Positions 1 through 8,162 of a stretch of DNA of 17,770 bases are shown here, piece by piece. The position numbers were made by a program, and so were the translations under genes. Source of the DNA: Ruminococcaceae bacterium UBA4871 (GTDB lineage Bacteria > Bacillota > Clostridia > Oscillospirales > Acutalibacteraceae). The stretch covers positions 1 through 17,770 of the forward strand of contig DHDR01000021.1 in the NCBI GenBank assembly GCA_002399445.1, in the 5' to 3' direction. Each line of letters begins with the position of its first letter. Position 1 is the first letter of the stretch. Below the pieces are notes generated by a model. It did no database searches. It was not told where the DNA came from and saw only the letters and a list, made by a program, of their open reading frames with translations.

Positions 1-915
1 ATAACACATTAAAGTTAAACTGCCGTTTGCGGTCGTTGCCCTGTTAATGCAGGAGTACGCATCCAATTGAGATTGCGCTGTTTCAACTGTATCAGACTGT
101 ACTAAATCCATTATCGGACGCATTGCGGCGGTTAGTCCAGATACATTAACCGTCTGTGTATAAGGTGCAGTTTCACCAGTCCATCCAGAAGTCGGCACTG
201 CAACATCAAATTGATAACGGTTTGTTTTCCCATTCCATGCCGACCGTTCTGCAGCTGTGATGTGCACGGTCGTATCGGCTACATGATTGCTGAGTTGTAT
301 CGCTTGCGCAGACGTCATATACCCATCATGTGTACTGTCAGCTGCCGGAATGCTAATTATATTTCCATCTGCTGAAAGAGCACTGTTATCCCCAAGTTTA
401 ACGCTGGTTGCCGCAATTGCTTGAAAATCATTCAATGCTTTCTGTATTTTAGCAACGTCTGCCTTACTTGCGATAACGACAGTCGGGTCAATCACCACGT
501 TAACGCCTCGCGCATCCACCACACTAATATAGATGTACAGGTCCATCTCCATAATGGCGCCGGATGTGACAACTTCTTTCGGAAGCTCCGGCGTATTCCC
601 AATGGCAATTAATCGTCCTGCATCATCCTGCACACCAATTTCCCGCATGATCCAGCCACCGACTGAGGACGGTAAAACCGCATGCAGAATCATGCGATTC
701 GCCTGCTGCGGATCCTGCGTGACCTCTGCAATCGCACCGCTCCACACCTGATGCTTTAACGCTGTCATACCGCTTGTTGGTACATACGGTGTACCGTTCG
801 CGTCCCCGACAACAATCTGTGAAAAATTAACTTTTGTTCCTGTCAACACGCTGTTGGCAATGGCCGCATTTCCAATATCCGTGCACAGCGTTCCAAATAA
901 TTGTGTATCCGCCAT
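1..915 (-). CDS. Tail fibre protein, N-terminal part (3' end beyond window)
   Basis: The frame is open from ATG at 915 to the window edge, giving 305 visible residues. AAAGGAG lies eight bases upstream and ends inside the previous gene. The N-terminal baseplate-attachment domain (about residues 1-150, DUF3751 tail-collar type) is clear: ADTQLFGTLCTDIGNAAIANS, ALKHQVWSGAIAEV and GGWIMREIGVQDDAGRLIAIGNTPE. A short helix follows (residues 150-168), then a segment ending STHDGYMTSAQ (194-204) and the fibre motif HVADTTVHITAAERSAW (211-227). The end (APYTQTVNVSGLTAAMRPIMDLV, ATTANGSLTL) is the type of small beta domain found in Bacillota tail fibres. The receptor-binding tip, which decides host range, is outside the window. 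Confidence 0.9.
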   Translation of the reverse strand, partial: MADTQLFGTLCTDIGNAAIANSVLTGTKVNFSQIVVGDANGTPYVPTSGMTALKHQVWSGAIAEVTQDPQQANRMILHAVLPSSVGGWIMREIGVQDDAGRLIAIGNTPELPKEVVTSGAIMEMDLYIYISVVDARGVNVVIDPTVVIASKADVAKIQKALNDFQAIAATSVKLGDNSALSADGNIISIPAADSTHDGYMTSAQAIQLSNHVADTTVHITAAERSAWNGKTNRYQFDVAVPTSGWTGETAPYTQTVNVSGLTAAMRPIMDLVQSDTVETAQSQLDAYSCINRATTANGSLTLMCY

Positions 916-916
916 A

Positions 917-1528
917 TTAACTCCTTTCCAATACAGTAACGGTCAAGGCTGATTTCATTCCCACCGCTGTGCTGACTGTGCTTACACTGTCATATTGATG
1001 CACCTGCCACGGATAAATTGTCATGATGACACCCAATTTGCTGACAACGAAAATTCCGGATTCAGCACTTGACTGGAACACAATGCGAATAATATTCTGC
1101 ATGTTTGCCGGCACAACCCGATGGAGTGTATCATATACCGCCCAACGAACGGTATACAATTCCGATGGAATCCGTACGGTTAGTGTATAACCGGAAATTT
1201 CTATTGAATATCCGTCATCCCCACAAATGGATGCCAGCATTTGCCGGAGGCGGCGAATGGTAAACGGCAGCATTTCATTCAGCCGAATGATGACTGCCTT
1301 GCGGCGGTCGTCCAGTGTACCCGCCGGAGCGATACCAATAATGTTTTCCCAGCGTCTGATCCCATTTGCAGTCATGTAATTGAGAAAATTGTCATTAAGA
1401 GCATCGTCCGCACCAGCACACCAACGGTTTAATTCCGCGTCTTCTGTTCCAACAATTTCCTGCAGTTCCCGCACATTTTTAAGAATATCCGGAATGTAAG
1501 ACTCAAGTTGTACTGCTCTGCTGGCCAT
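917..1528 (-). CDS. Baseplate protein YmfQ/XkdU-like (DUF2313)
   Basis: A 203-residue protein in the slot after baseplate J, where P2 has gpI and PBSX has XkdU. Features of DUF2313 include the opening LESYIPDILKNVRELQEIVGTEDAELNRW, then NFLNYMTANGIRRWENIIGIAP, DDRRKAVIIRLNEMLPFTIRRLRQML and a strand-rich end with SGYTLTVRIP and RVVPANMQN. It links baseplate wedges to the fibre or forms the fibre attachment. It overlaps the XkdT-like stop by 26 bases, an unusually long overlap for this operon. The last codons carry AAAGGAG, which is the ribosome binding site of the tail fibre gene. Confidence 0.88.
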   Translation of the reverse strand: MASRAVQLESYIPDILKNVRELQEIVGTEDAELNRWCAGADDALNDNFLNYMTANGIRRWENIIGIAPAGTLDDRRKAVIIRLNEMLPFTIRRLRQMLASICGDDGYSIEISGYTLTVRIPSELYTVRWAVYDTLHRVVPANMQNIIRIVFQSSAESGIFVVSKLGVIMTIYPWQVHQYDSVSTVSTAVGMKSALTVTVLERS

Positions 1529-2591
1529 TGTTTGTCACCGTCCCTCTCACCGGAATATCTTCATCAGGCACCGGCAGGTTTGCCGCTGTGCCGTTAAGCG
1601 TCACCGCTTCCACATCCAGCACGCCGTCCACGTCCAAAATGTGCGCTTCCGTTTGACTGAGACGGACCACAGCATTTCCGTCTGCCCACTTTGCAGACAG
1701 TGACGCAAGATAGGTATCCACGGCAGTTTCCACATTGGGAGCAATATCATCCCAGGTATGCCCCTGTACACAGGTAATGTTGGCCGATACATCTACTGTA
1801 AACGCTTTGGCCCCTTGCACTGTGACCGTGTGGCCGATAGGCGCAAGCCCAAGACCAATGCCGTGGTTCTGCTCCGGGTCTACCATGGTCTGTACCTCTT
1901 GTATCAGATCATCGGTTGGCACCCCGTTTTGAGATGTCGTAAAAATGACTTTGACGGTGCCCGGGCCATTCCATACCGGATATACCCTAACACCGCCAAC
2001 ACCACTGATTGCGCCGACTCTTTGTTTATAATCCGCAATATTTCCGCCAAAAGACTGCGCCTGAATATTATCAAAATATCGCTTTCGAAAGGTTTCCGTG
2101 TCCTCTTCATCTTCCCCCGGTACAAGCAGTTCTGTAATTTCAGCCGTTTGAAGGCCAGAAATATAGTCAACCGGAGTGAGCGTGCCAAAGTATCGATTTC
2201 CTTCCGTTCCCGGTGTTTCACACTGGATTTTATAATGTGTATCATCAATCTTATCTGTGACTGTATAATGCAGTGCTTCAATCGAAAATCGGGTACCATT
2301 GGGTACTTCTGCGCCGGTCAATTCTGCTTCCAGCACCGCCATAGTCGCTTTGTATGGTGCTAATCCGCGCTCTGCTGCCCGGCGAATTAAATATTCCCGT
2401 GTTTCCGTATCCGCGAAAGATTCATTTAAAATATGATCCAGCTGCAAATATGCCTGTCTCAGTTCAATTGCCGCCGGGGCCAATGCGTCATAAATAATAC
2501 TGCCCTCCCGCTTGTCAATGGAGTCCGGCACTGCTGCCAGCATCCGCTGCAAAATAGTATCATAGGTCATATCTTCATACACGTCAGACAC
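1503..2591 (-). CDS. xkdT: Baseplate J-like protein (XkdT)
   Basis: This is a 362-residue wedge protein that builds the hexagonal baseplate rim, like P2 gpJ and T4 gp6. Evidence: YDTILQRMLAAVPDSIDKREGSIIYDALAPAAIELRQAYLQLD (the opening helical signature, with DKREGSIIYDALAPAA being near-diagnostic), then YLIRRAAERGLAPYKATMAVLEAEL, a middle with AEITELLVPGEDEEDTETFRKRYFD, and VRVYPVWNGPGTVKVIFTTSQNG in the C-terminal domain. The start is probably GTG at 2591: AGGAGG lies only three bases upstream, so GTG at 2582 remains possible. It ends inside the next gene, overlapping by 26 bases. Confidence 0.93.
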   Translation of the reverse strand: MSDVYEDMTYDTILQRMLAAVPDSIDKREGSIIYDALAPAAIELRQAYLQLDHILNESFADTETREYLIRRAAERGLAPYKATMAVLEAELTGAEVPNGTRFSIEALHYTVTDKIDDTHYKIQCETPGTEGNRYFGTLTPVDYISGLQTAEITELLVPGEDEEDTETFRKRYFDNIQAQSFGGNIADYKQRVGAISGVGGVRVYPVWNGPGTVKVIFTTSQNGVPTDDLIQEVQTMVDPEQNHGIGLGLAPIGHTVTVQGAKAFTVDVSANITCVQGHTWDDIAPNVETAVDTYLASLSAKWADGNAVVRLSQTEAHILDVDGVLDVEAVTLNGTAANLPVPDEDIPVRGTVTNNGQQSSTT

Positions 2592-2982
2592 TCACCTCCT
2601 TGTCTGCTTCCAAATCGCCGTAAACCGTATGTACTGTAAACGTAACTGTCAGCTTACTTCCAGCCCGGGAAAACTGAAAACCATCCACACTGTCAATGCG
2701 GTCATCTTGTGTTAATGCTTCCGCTATTCGCCGCTTCAATTCGGACTGCACATAATCCATTGGCATTGCGAACAGATCATCCATTTCGATACCATAATTC
2801 CAGCTGAACATCGGATACTGGTAACGCTCGATATTCAGCATTAAAAATACAGCCTGCCGAATAGCATCCATACCATCAACATGCCCGGCAATATGCTGCT
2901 CATCTAAATACAATTTATAAGTAAGGCTTGGCTGCGGTGCGACAGTATCAATTGAAAAATTTCCTTCATCATAGGGAATCAT
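2584..2982 (-). CDS. xkdS: Baseplate wedge protein, gp25-like (XkdS, DUF2634)
   Basis: A 132-residue protein of the XkdS slot. It resembles T4 gp25, the wedge protein that starts sheath polymerisation. The pattern IAGHVDGMDAIRQAVFLMLNIERYQYPMFSWNYGIEMDDLFAMP contains the family features: a helix ending in RYQYPMFSWNYGI and D-D-L-F. The C-terminal sheet (VDGFQFSRAGSKLTVTFTVHTVYGD) matches the usual end. It overlaps the XkdT-like gene by eight bases, with the ribosome binding site AGGAGGTGA of that gene inside its last codons. Confidence 0.9.
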   Translation of the reverse strand: MIPYDEGNFSIDTVAPQPSLTYKLYLDEQHIAGHVDGMDAIRQAVFLMLNIERYQYPMFSWNYGIEMDDLFAMPMDYVQSELKRRIAEALTQDDRIDSVDGFQFSRAGSKLTVTFTVHTVYGDLEADKEVSV

Positions 2983-2984
2983 TT

Positions 2985-4208
2985 CTATTTCACTCTCCCA
3001 TAGCTGTAAAAATGCTGCTTCCAGTAAGGCGTTGTGCAGCTTGTGTATTGCACCTGCGTCCCTCCTTCTTCCAGCATGGTGCCATTACCCGCATAGATTC
3101 CAACATGCGTGATTGTTTCGCCGCAATTGTAGGTGCCCTTAAAAAAGATGATATCGCCCGCAACGGCTTCTGACGCCGAAATTGCTTTGCAGTAATTATC
3201 AAATATGCCCTGCGCTGTGCACCGCGGCATGTTTTTAACACCGGAATGCGTAAAAACGTAACAAACAAAACTGCTGCAGTCCATAGCCTTATGCGGCGTA
3301 TTGCCGCCCAGCACATACGGTGTGCCCAGAAGGCTGTCCCCAACTGCTTTTAGCTTTGCCCAATTGGCTCCAACAGTCCCGGTATTACTAATCCGATAAT
3401 ACCGGAGCACGTGCGGTACATAGAGTGGGTCGCCTTCTCCGGTTGCATTGTGATATTCAGCCGCAGCGGCTTGACTCCACGTTTTGCAGCCGTTCCACTT
3501 TCCATCCGCACGGCCTAAATAGAAGGCAGGGCCATAGTTGTAAATCTGTAATGCCATACTGATTCCCGGCTGGTCGCCGGGGCCCTTACATCCTGCAATC
3601 TGTAAAGCTTTATGCAGCTCCTGTATACCACACTGAATACTGTAATTCGGGTCAGTAATACCATTCGGCACTTTCGGATACTTGGTATTGTATTCACCTT
3701 CTGCAGACTGCATAGGATCTTTTCCATTGCCCCCGGACTCTTGCATCATCACCGCCAAAATCAGCGGCACATAAGCAGTCATGCCATAATCTGCCGCTAC
3801 AGATTCTACTGTGGATTTATATGCTAATACTGCAGCGCTGAGATTTATGGCAGAAGCACTGCCGTCTACACCGGTACCGTTGACAGAATAGCCGCCAGTG
3901 CGGTCAATAATTAAAAATTGCTGGCCGCCGGGCATCCGTAAAAGAGTAACGCCTTCATCTTTCTTGAGAGAATTGTAAACATTCACAGAGGTTTTAGTAC
4001 CGTCTGCCGAATCCATCTGAATCTGAAAATCAGTGACATTTCGAGACAGTTGCAGCTGAGACTGTGGAATAAACGTCTTTTGATCTATTTTAATGGACAA
4101 CGGAGATACTGCATTCACAGTTCCATACAAAATGGTTGCTGGTTTGCCAGCGTTCACAGTGTCCTTCACAATTTGCTTAATGGTTTTCAATAATTCATTC
4201 GCTGGCAT
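2985..4208 (-). CDS. Tail-associated fusion: DUF2577 (XkdR-like) + lysozyme-like + NlpC/P60 hydrolase
   Basis: A 407-residue three-part protein. Residues 1-105 are DUF2577, the XkdR family (NELLKTIKQIVKDTVNAGKP, GTVNAVSPLSIKID, KDEGVTLLRMPGGQQFLIIDR), a baseplate hub accessory of about 100 residues when alone. Residues about 125-235 form a CwlT-like lysozyme domain with the likely catalytic Glu157 in AVMMQESGG and further marks SIQCGIQELHKAL and ALQIYNYGPAFY. Residues about 285-405 form an NlpC/P60 endopeptidase: GTPYVLGGNTPHKAMDCSSF with Cys311, GDIIFFKG, and ETITHVGIYAG with His368. Both enzymes look intact, so the fusion should cut glycan and peptide bonds of host wall during tail penetration (inference from families). 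A good AAGGAGG site lies eight bases before the ATG. Confidence 0.9.
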   Translation of the reverse strand: MPANELLKTIKQIVKDTVNAGKPATILYGTVNAVSPLSIKIDQKTFIPQSQLQLSRNVTDFQIQMDSADGTKTSVNVYNSLKKDEGVTLLRMPGGQQFLIIDRTGGYSVNGTGVDGSASAINLSAAVLAYKSTVESVAADYGMTAYVPLILAVMMQESGGNGKDPMQSAEGEYNTKYPKVPNGITDPNYSIQCGIQELHKALQIAGCKGPGDQPGISMALQIYNYGPAFYLGRADGKWNGCKTWSQAAAAEYHNATGEGDPLYVPHVLRYYRISNTGTVGANWAKLKAVGDSLLGTPYVLGGNTPHKAMDCSSFVCYVFTHSGVKNMPRCTAQGIFDNYCKAISASEAVAGDIIFFKGTYNCGETITHVGIYAGNGTMLEEGGTQVQYTSCTTPYWKQHFYSYGRVK

Positions 4209-5172
4209 TGAATACGCCTCCTTCCAGGGATAAATCCATTAAATGTACGTTGTTGCTCCACTTATGGGTAGCCTTGTCCACGATCATCCAACCGTTCTGC
4301 ATAACTTCCCCCATACTCATTTTTACATATACACTGCTTCCTCCCCGTACACGGTTATCACCTTTTATCCCTTTGATGGTGACATTTCGCCGAACGGCAT
4401 TGTACAGCTTTAACAAATCGTTTACCTTTGAAACTGCGTTGGACGCGTCATTTGTCGTTGTATCGTAATACTGTAGGACACCCCATTTGTTGATACTATT
4501 GCTGTCCTTCGCTATATACACATCTCGGCTGCTTTTGGTGCTGTCCGTATAAACTAATTTGATCTGATTGTATGTTTCCCCGTCAATGCTGCTCTGAATG
4601 CTGTAATCCTCTGCAGAACCATCATCCAAAAGAATTGGCACTCGCATGTCATATGCATCTTTAAGCACTAACTTCCCGAAATCGTCATATAGGATGTATA
4701 ACTCATTTTGTTCGATTAGTACAGCATCCAGTGCGTCTCCAATGATATCAAAATATGTTTTATTGTCGCCGTTATAAGTTTTCATGGTATATCCGGTATC
4801 TGGCAAATCTCCGCAAGTGAGGTCCATGCCGTTTGCAATTCTGCGGATTAGCTTGTCTGCTTTCCAGTTTTCATAGATGATTGTATCCTTATTCTTGAGG
4901 TACCGGAGCTGGTCATAAGCTGTTACCTTAATTTTACCGTCTTTGCCATGCTGCGTAGTGAATACAAAGCCGCGAAACAACTTCCAACTATCCCAGTCAC
5001 GCAGCTCCACAATGTCGCCTGGATCAATCACATGGTTTGTATACATCTCCCATGTTAATGTACCGGGTGACCCGCTGCGACAGGTTTCCAAAGTCATTCC
5101 TTCACAGACGGCCGGTTCATACCATGCTCCACGGTTAAGGTAACGCAATTTTAGCATGATTGCCTGACTCAT
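4195..5172 (-). CDS. xkdQ: Baseplate hub protein (XkdQ/YqbQ-like)
   Basis: This is a 325-residue protein in the XkdQ slot, related to the gpD/gp27-type hub that forms the ring under the tail tube. Characteristic pieces are TLTWEMYTNHVIDPGDIVELRDWDSWKLFRGFVF (a strand pair of the hub barrel), KVTAYDQLRYLKNKDTIIYENW (the typical YDQLRYLKNKDT signature of this family), and SSIDGETYNQIKLVYTD. No hydrolase domain is present here; the enzyme domains are in the next gene. I chose ATG at 5172, which overlaps the LysM gene stop as ATGA, over the upstream in-frame start at 5205. It overlaps the next gene by 14 bases. Confidence 0.88.
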   Translation of the reverse strand: MSQAIMLKLRYLNRGAWYEPAVCEGMTLETCRSGSPGTLTWEMYTNHVIDPGDIVELRDWDSWKLFRGFVFTTQHGKDGKIKVTAYDQLRYLKNKDTIIYENWKADKLIRRIANGMDLTCGDLPDTGYTMKTYNGDNKTYFDIIGDALDAVLIEQNELYILYDDFGKLVLKDAYDMRVPILLDDGSAEDYSIQSSIDGETYNQIKLVYTDSTKSSRDVYIAKDSNSINKWGVLQYYDTTTNDASNAVSKVNDLLKLYNAVRRNVTIKGIKGDNRVRGGSSVYVKMSMGEVMQNGWMIVDKATHKWSNNVHLMDLSLEGGVFNASE

Positions 5173-5870
5173 GGAATGGTCAGCACCTCTCCCGGGTAAA
5201 TCCACCAGCCGTTTGAGCTGCTGGCACGACCGTGTTTTTTGGCCGTGGTTTCAATCGTTGCTTGATTGGCAGCATATATTTTAGCCCATTTTGCACCATC
5301 TCCATATTGTTTTCTGGCAATCAGCCAAATCGTGTCTCCAGAATGCACGGTATAAATTTTTTTAGCTGGGGACTTACTAACTGTACGCGCTGTTTTTACG
5401 ACTGCTTTGACGGTCCCATTTGTGGTTTGTGTGATTTGATAAACCTTCGAATTGTAATCTTCGTAGGTCTTTAAATTAAAATTAATTGTCAGGTCACTGC
5501 CCTCTTCCGCATCTTCCACCTCTTCATAGTCTTCCATGGATACCCGTAAATTGGTGTCCCATAAAGCAATTCCACTGGGTGACGTCCGAGTCACAATAAA
5601 CCGAAAGGGTTGTTTCGACGTTTTCAGTTTTTCGAAAAAGTTCAACCATTCGCCCGGTGTTTTACTCGCGGCCGCTTCATTCATGAACGGATACGCCGTG
5701 AGAATTGGGAAAAATGTTGAAAAGGAAATATCGGTCAGCCCCGGTGCTTTTAACCGGTTTATAGTAACATCGTTAATCAGACTGGCTGTTTCATTTTGGT
5801 TGTTAATTTTTATGGTCAGCTTTGATGGCGCAATCGGTAACAATGCCCCGGCCATGTAGAACTTATACAT
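5169..5870 (-). CDS. xkdP: LysM-containing tail hub-tube protein (XkdP-like)
   Basis: This 233-residue protein lies between the tape measure and hub genes. The N-terminal domain (residues 1-145, containing PIAPSKLTIKINNQNETASL, TPGEWLNFFEKLK and LTINFNLKTYEDYN) is the common XkdP part, which likely joins tube and baseplate. The C-terminal LysM domain covers about residues 172-232: KIYTVHSGDTIWLIARKQYGDG, then WAKIYAANQ, and WWIYPGEVLTIP. LysM domains bind peptidoglycan glycan strands, so it may position the tail tip on the wall. A Lys-rich linker at about residues 155-171 joins the two. The start shares a base with the tape measure stop (TGATG). Confidence 0.88.
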   Translation of the reverse strand: MYKFYMAGALLPIAPSKLTIKINNQNETASLINDVTINRLKAPGLTDISFSTFFPILTAYPFMNEAAASKTPGEWLNFFEKLKTSKQPFRFIVTRTSPSGIALWDTNLRVSMEDYEEVEDAEEGSDLTINFNLKTYEDYNSKVYQITQTTNGTVKAVVKTARTVSKSPAKKIYTVHSGDTIWLIARKQYGDGAKWAKIYAANQATIETTAKKHGRASSSNGWWIYPGEVLTIP

Positions 5871-7966
5871 CAGGAATTATGCACCCCCTCGGCGCTAGAC
5901 ATAGCTGCCTCGAACAGTGTTTTGTTCATTTTGTCGAGTACACCATCCACATCGATGTCGGATGCCATGTTCTGCGTCACACCGCCAAGATTCACTGCAA
6001 TCTGTGCTGTAGTTAAACGGTTGATAGTATCCCGCTTGGCGATATCGCGTAAGTATTTCAAGTCCTCTTTTGTTTTTGCGGTCGCATTTGCGACTTTACT
6101 CGTATTGCCTTTGATGTCAGATAATGCAGGCCCAGATTTTCCACACATTTCGTTTTTAATATCGTCAATCTGGTTTTTCATGCCAAATAGGCCAGACACT
6201 TTAGTGTCAACGCTTTGACCTGCCTTGTAACCGGACGCTGCAGCACTGGAGTAGGACATATAGTCCCAATTTTTAGCGTATTCTTTCCAACCAGCTGCAC
6301 TCTTTGTCTTGTCTTGATAGCCTTTTACAAAGTTATAGACGCCATTTAGTCCACTGGTCAGGTTAACTTTCATACCTGGTATTTTATTAATAAGCGTTTC
6401 AATTCCAGAAGCCAAGTTCTTAATGTATCCCAAAACGCCGAGGACCATATCAAGAAACAGTACTTTGATAGCCGCAACCGGATTCTTAAACACATTTCCA
6501 ACAAAGTTTGCTAGTGAGACAAAGCCATTATGGATTGGCACAACAAAAGTATTGTAGATATGTGCCCCTAAAACAGCAAAAACTCCAAAAATAATTCCAG
6601 TTGCCGAAATGCTGGTGCCTTTCAGCTTGTTGATGGCAGCGACAGCAATATAGATTGCAGCAACGACAGCAATAATGCCAAATACAACCCACGTTGCAGG
6701 GCAGGCAAGCAAAGCTGCATTCATGCCAACCTGAGCACCGGTTGCGGTTGTAGTTGCCGCTGCCTCTGTCAATGTCGCACCGGCCTTAATAGCAGCACGT
6801 GCGGCAGAAATAGCGGCCAATCCGTTGTGGATTGCTTCGGCAGCATTGTGCAGCAGTGTGACCGTTTTTAGAATTGTCATGGCACTGGCAACGCCCAATA
6901 TAATAGGTGCCAGTATCTTCCAGTTTCGTGCTGCAAAATTTCCAACCTGCGCAATCATTTGAAACACTTGTAATATCGCATTCGCAATCTTCGGTAATGC
7001 TTGTGCAACATGAGCCGTAAATTCCGCAAACTGCGGGCTATTGGCAAGCTGATTCATCTTTTGTAAAACAGGCTGCATTGCACCCAACGCATAGTTTTTG
7101 AACGATGTCCAAATTTGCCCAAACGTTTTGGGCATGGAATTGAATTTAGCGTTTGTTTCATTTGCAGAGGAAAGCAGGGCGTTTTTGACAACTTCGGCAG
7201 TAATCTTGCCCTGCTCTGCATACTGCTTGATGCTGCCCTGAGGAATTTTCATATATTTCTCAATCGCACGTGCAATTTCAGGTGCTTCCTCCAATATGCT
7301 GTGCAAATCCTGTCCGCGCAGTGTACCGGATGCCATAGCTTGTGTTAGCTGAATGATAGCATATTGCGACTCTTGAGCCGACGCACCTCCTATAACAAGT
7401 TGTTTATTAAATTGCTCCATAAAGGCTATGATTTCATCATTGTTATTAAACGCATTTCCGGCATTTAATGCCATTTTGGTAATCGCTTGTGCAGTGTCAA
7501 AATACGATGCACGAGCACGATTTGCAGATGACATGATTTTTTCTTCAGTAGCCTTTGCACTGCCGCCGTCCGTAACCATCAGATTTATACGGCCCTGTGT
7601 CTGCGCTAATTTATCTGAAACACCGATTGCATTTTTTATTCCCTGCATACTCAGGTAAGTTGCTGCAAGACCTTTTATCTTTGACCACAGCATACCCGTA
7701 GAATCTGTAGTGCGTTTTACACTTGAAGTATATTGATTTTGCTGCTCTGTACAGTTTTTAATGCCTTGACCGATTTTTTCATATTCTCTGGACGCATTAT
7801 TCAGCTGCTCTTTTGCAGCATTCAGTGCTTTTGCTTCCACCATGTTTCCGGATGCCGCCTGTACGTGCTGCATACTGCCTATCATGGTGTTCATAGCGCC
7901 GGTAATATTGCGAAGTACAGGGCTCATTCCGTCGTAAAGTCGAATTGATTGTGATATGGTCGACAT
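5870..7966 (-). CDS. Tape measure protein
   Basis: This protein sets tail length and is ejected ahead of the DNA, where it may help form a channel in the host membrane. It has 698 residues from ATG at 7966, with AGGAGG eight bases upstream. An in-frame ATG at 8011 would add 15 residues but has no good site and lies in the frameshift extension. A conserved tape-measure domain covers about residues 110-275 (GRINLMVTDGGSAKATEEKI, then AQAITKMALNAGNAF, then GASAQESQYAIIQLTQAMASGTLRGQDL, the family signature). Hydrophobic segments lie at about residues 351-372, 425-446 and 455-473 and may be membrane-active. The C-terminal half is helical with Lys and Ala. By the usual 0.15 nm per residue rule a tail near 105 nm is expected (inference). 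Confidence 0.93.
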   Translation of the reverse strand: MSTISQSIRLYDGMSPVLRNITGAMNTMIGSMQHVQAASGNMVEAKALNAAKEQLNNASREYEKIGQGIKNCTEQQNQYTSSVKRTTDSTGMLWSKIKGLAATYLSMQGIKNAIGVSDKLAQTQGRINLMVTDGGSAKATEEKIMSSANRARASYFDTAQAITKMALNAGNAFNNNDEIIAFMEQFNKQLVIGGASAQESQYAIIQLTQAMASGTLRGQDLHSILEEAPEIARAIEKYMKIPQGSIKQYAEQGKITAEVVKNALLSSANETNAKFNSMPKTFGQIWTSFKNYALGAMQPVLQKMNQLANSPQFAEFTAHVAQALPKIANAILQVFQMIAQVGNFAARNWKILAPIILGVASAMTILKTVTLLHNAAEAIHNGLAAISAARAAIKAGATLTEAAATTTATGAQVGMNAALLACPATWVVFGIIAVVAAIYIAVAAINKLKGTSISATGIIFGVFAVLGAHIYNTFVVPIHNGFVSLANFVGNVFKNPVAAIKVLFLDMVLGVLGYIKNLASGIETLINKIPGMKVNLTSGLNGVYNFVKGYQDKTKSAAGWKEYAKNWDYMSYSSAAASGYKAGQSVDTKVSGLFGMKNQIDDIKNEMCGKSGPALSDIKGNTSKVANATAKTKEDLKYLRDIAKRDTINRLTTAQIAVNLGGVTQNMASDIDVDGVLDKMNKTLFEAAMSSAEGVHNS

Positions 7967-7970
7967 GCTT

Positions 7971-8156
7971 TCATCCTCCTGCCTGCGCTCCTCTGGCTGC
8001 CTTTGCTTCATCTCTCACTTTGATGTCTATACATTCTTGTATAAACGCTTTTTCTCTGTCTGGCAACGCCATATATGTACTCGGCAACATGTGAATTTTC
8101 ACAAAACAATAAAAGGCGTAATTTGCGTCAGCATCTGCAAACTCGCCCTCTATTAG
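7971..8156 (-). CDS. Tail assembly chaperone, -1 frameshift extension (second part of the long form)
   Basis: This frame has no sensible start of its own: it is entered by a -1 shift at the slippery heptamer 8162-8156. After the shift the frame reads LIEGEFADADANYAFYCFVKI, then HMLPSTYMALPDREKAFIQECIDIKV, and ends in GG followed by TGA at 7973-7971. That gives 61 extra residues and a fusion of 225. The core L-P-S-T-Y-M-A-L-P-D-R-E-K-A-F-I is the pattern of the C-terminal part of frameshifted tail chaperones, comparable to lambda gpGT and the second XkdN reading frame: short helices ending in ALPxREKAFI. The frame stops four bases before the tape measure ATG. Confidence 0.88.
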   Translation of the reverse strand, partial: LIEGEFADADANYAFYCFVKIHMLPSTYMALPDREKAFIQECIDIKVRDEAKAARGAQAGG

Positions 8157-8162
8157 TTTTTT
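8116..8162 (-). promoter_or_regulatory. Programmed -1 ribosomal frameshift signal
   Basis: The slippery heptamer A AAA AAC (8162-8156) is in the correct phase: zero-frame codons GCA AAA AAC, then the TAA stop. Nine bases further on, GCG A GTTTGC (8146-8137) can pair with GCAAAT T A CGC (8126-8116), leaving a 10-base loop and small bulges. This is a plausible stimulatory stem-loop, seen by eye only. The heptamer is strong evidence because the -1 frame encodes a family-like protein; the stem-loop is weaker. Confidence 0.8.

Noticed and set aside
1904..2299. Open frame of 131 codons on the minus strand in another frame of the baseplate J gene
   Set aside because: It lies entirely within the recognised gene and shows no start signal or family similarity.
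1758..2363. Open frame of 201 codons on the plus strand opposite the baseplate J gene
   Set aside because: It is antisense to a confidently identified gene, has no ribosome binding site of note and no recognisable domain.
7967..8011. A 15-residue N-terminal extension of the tape measure protein
   Set aside because: The ATG at 7966 has AGGAGG at ideal distance and the upstream codons belong to the frameshift extension of the chaperone.
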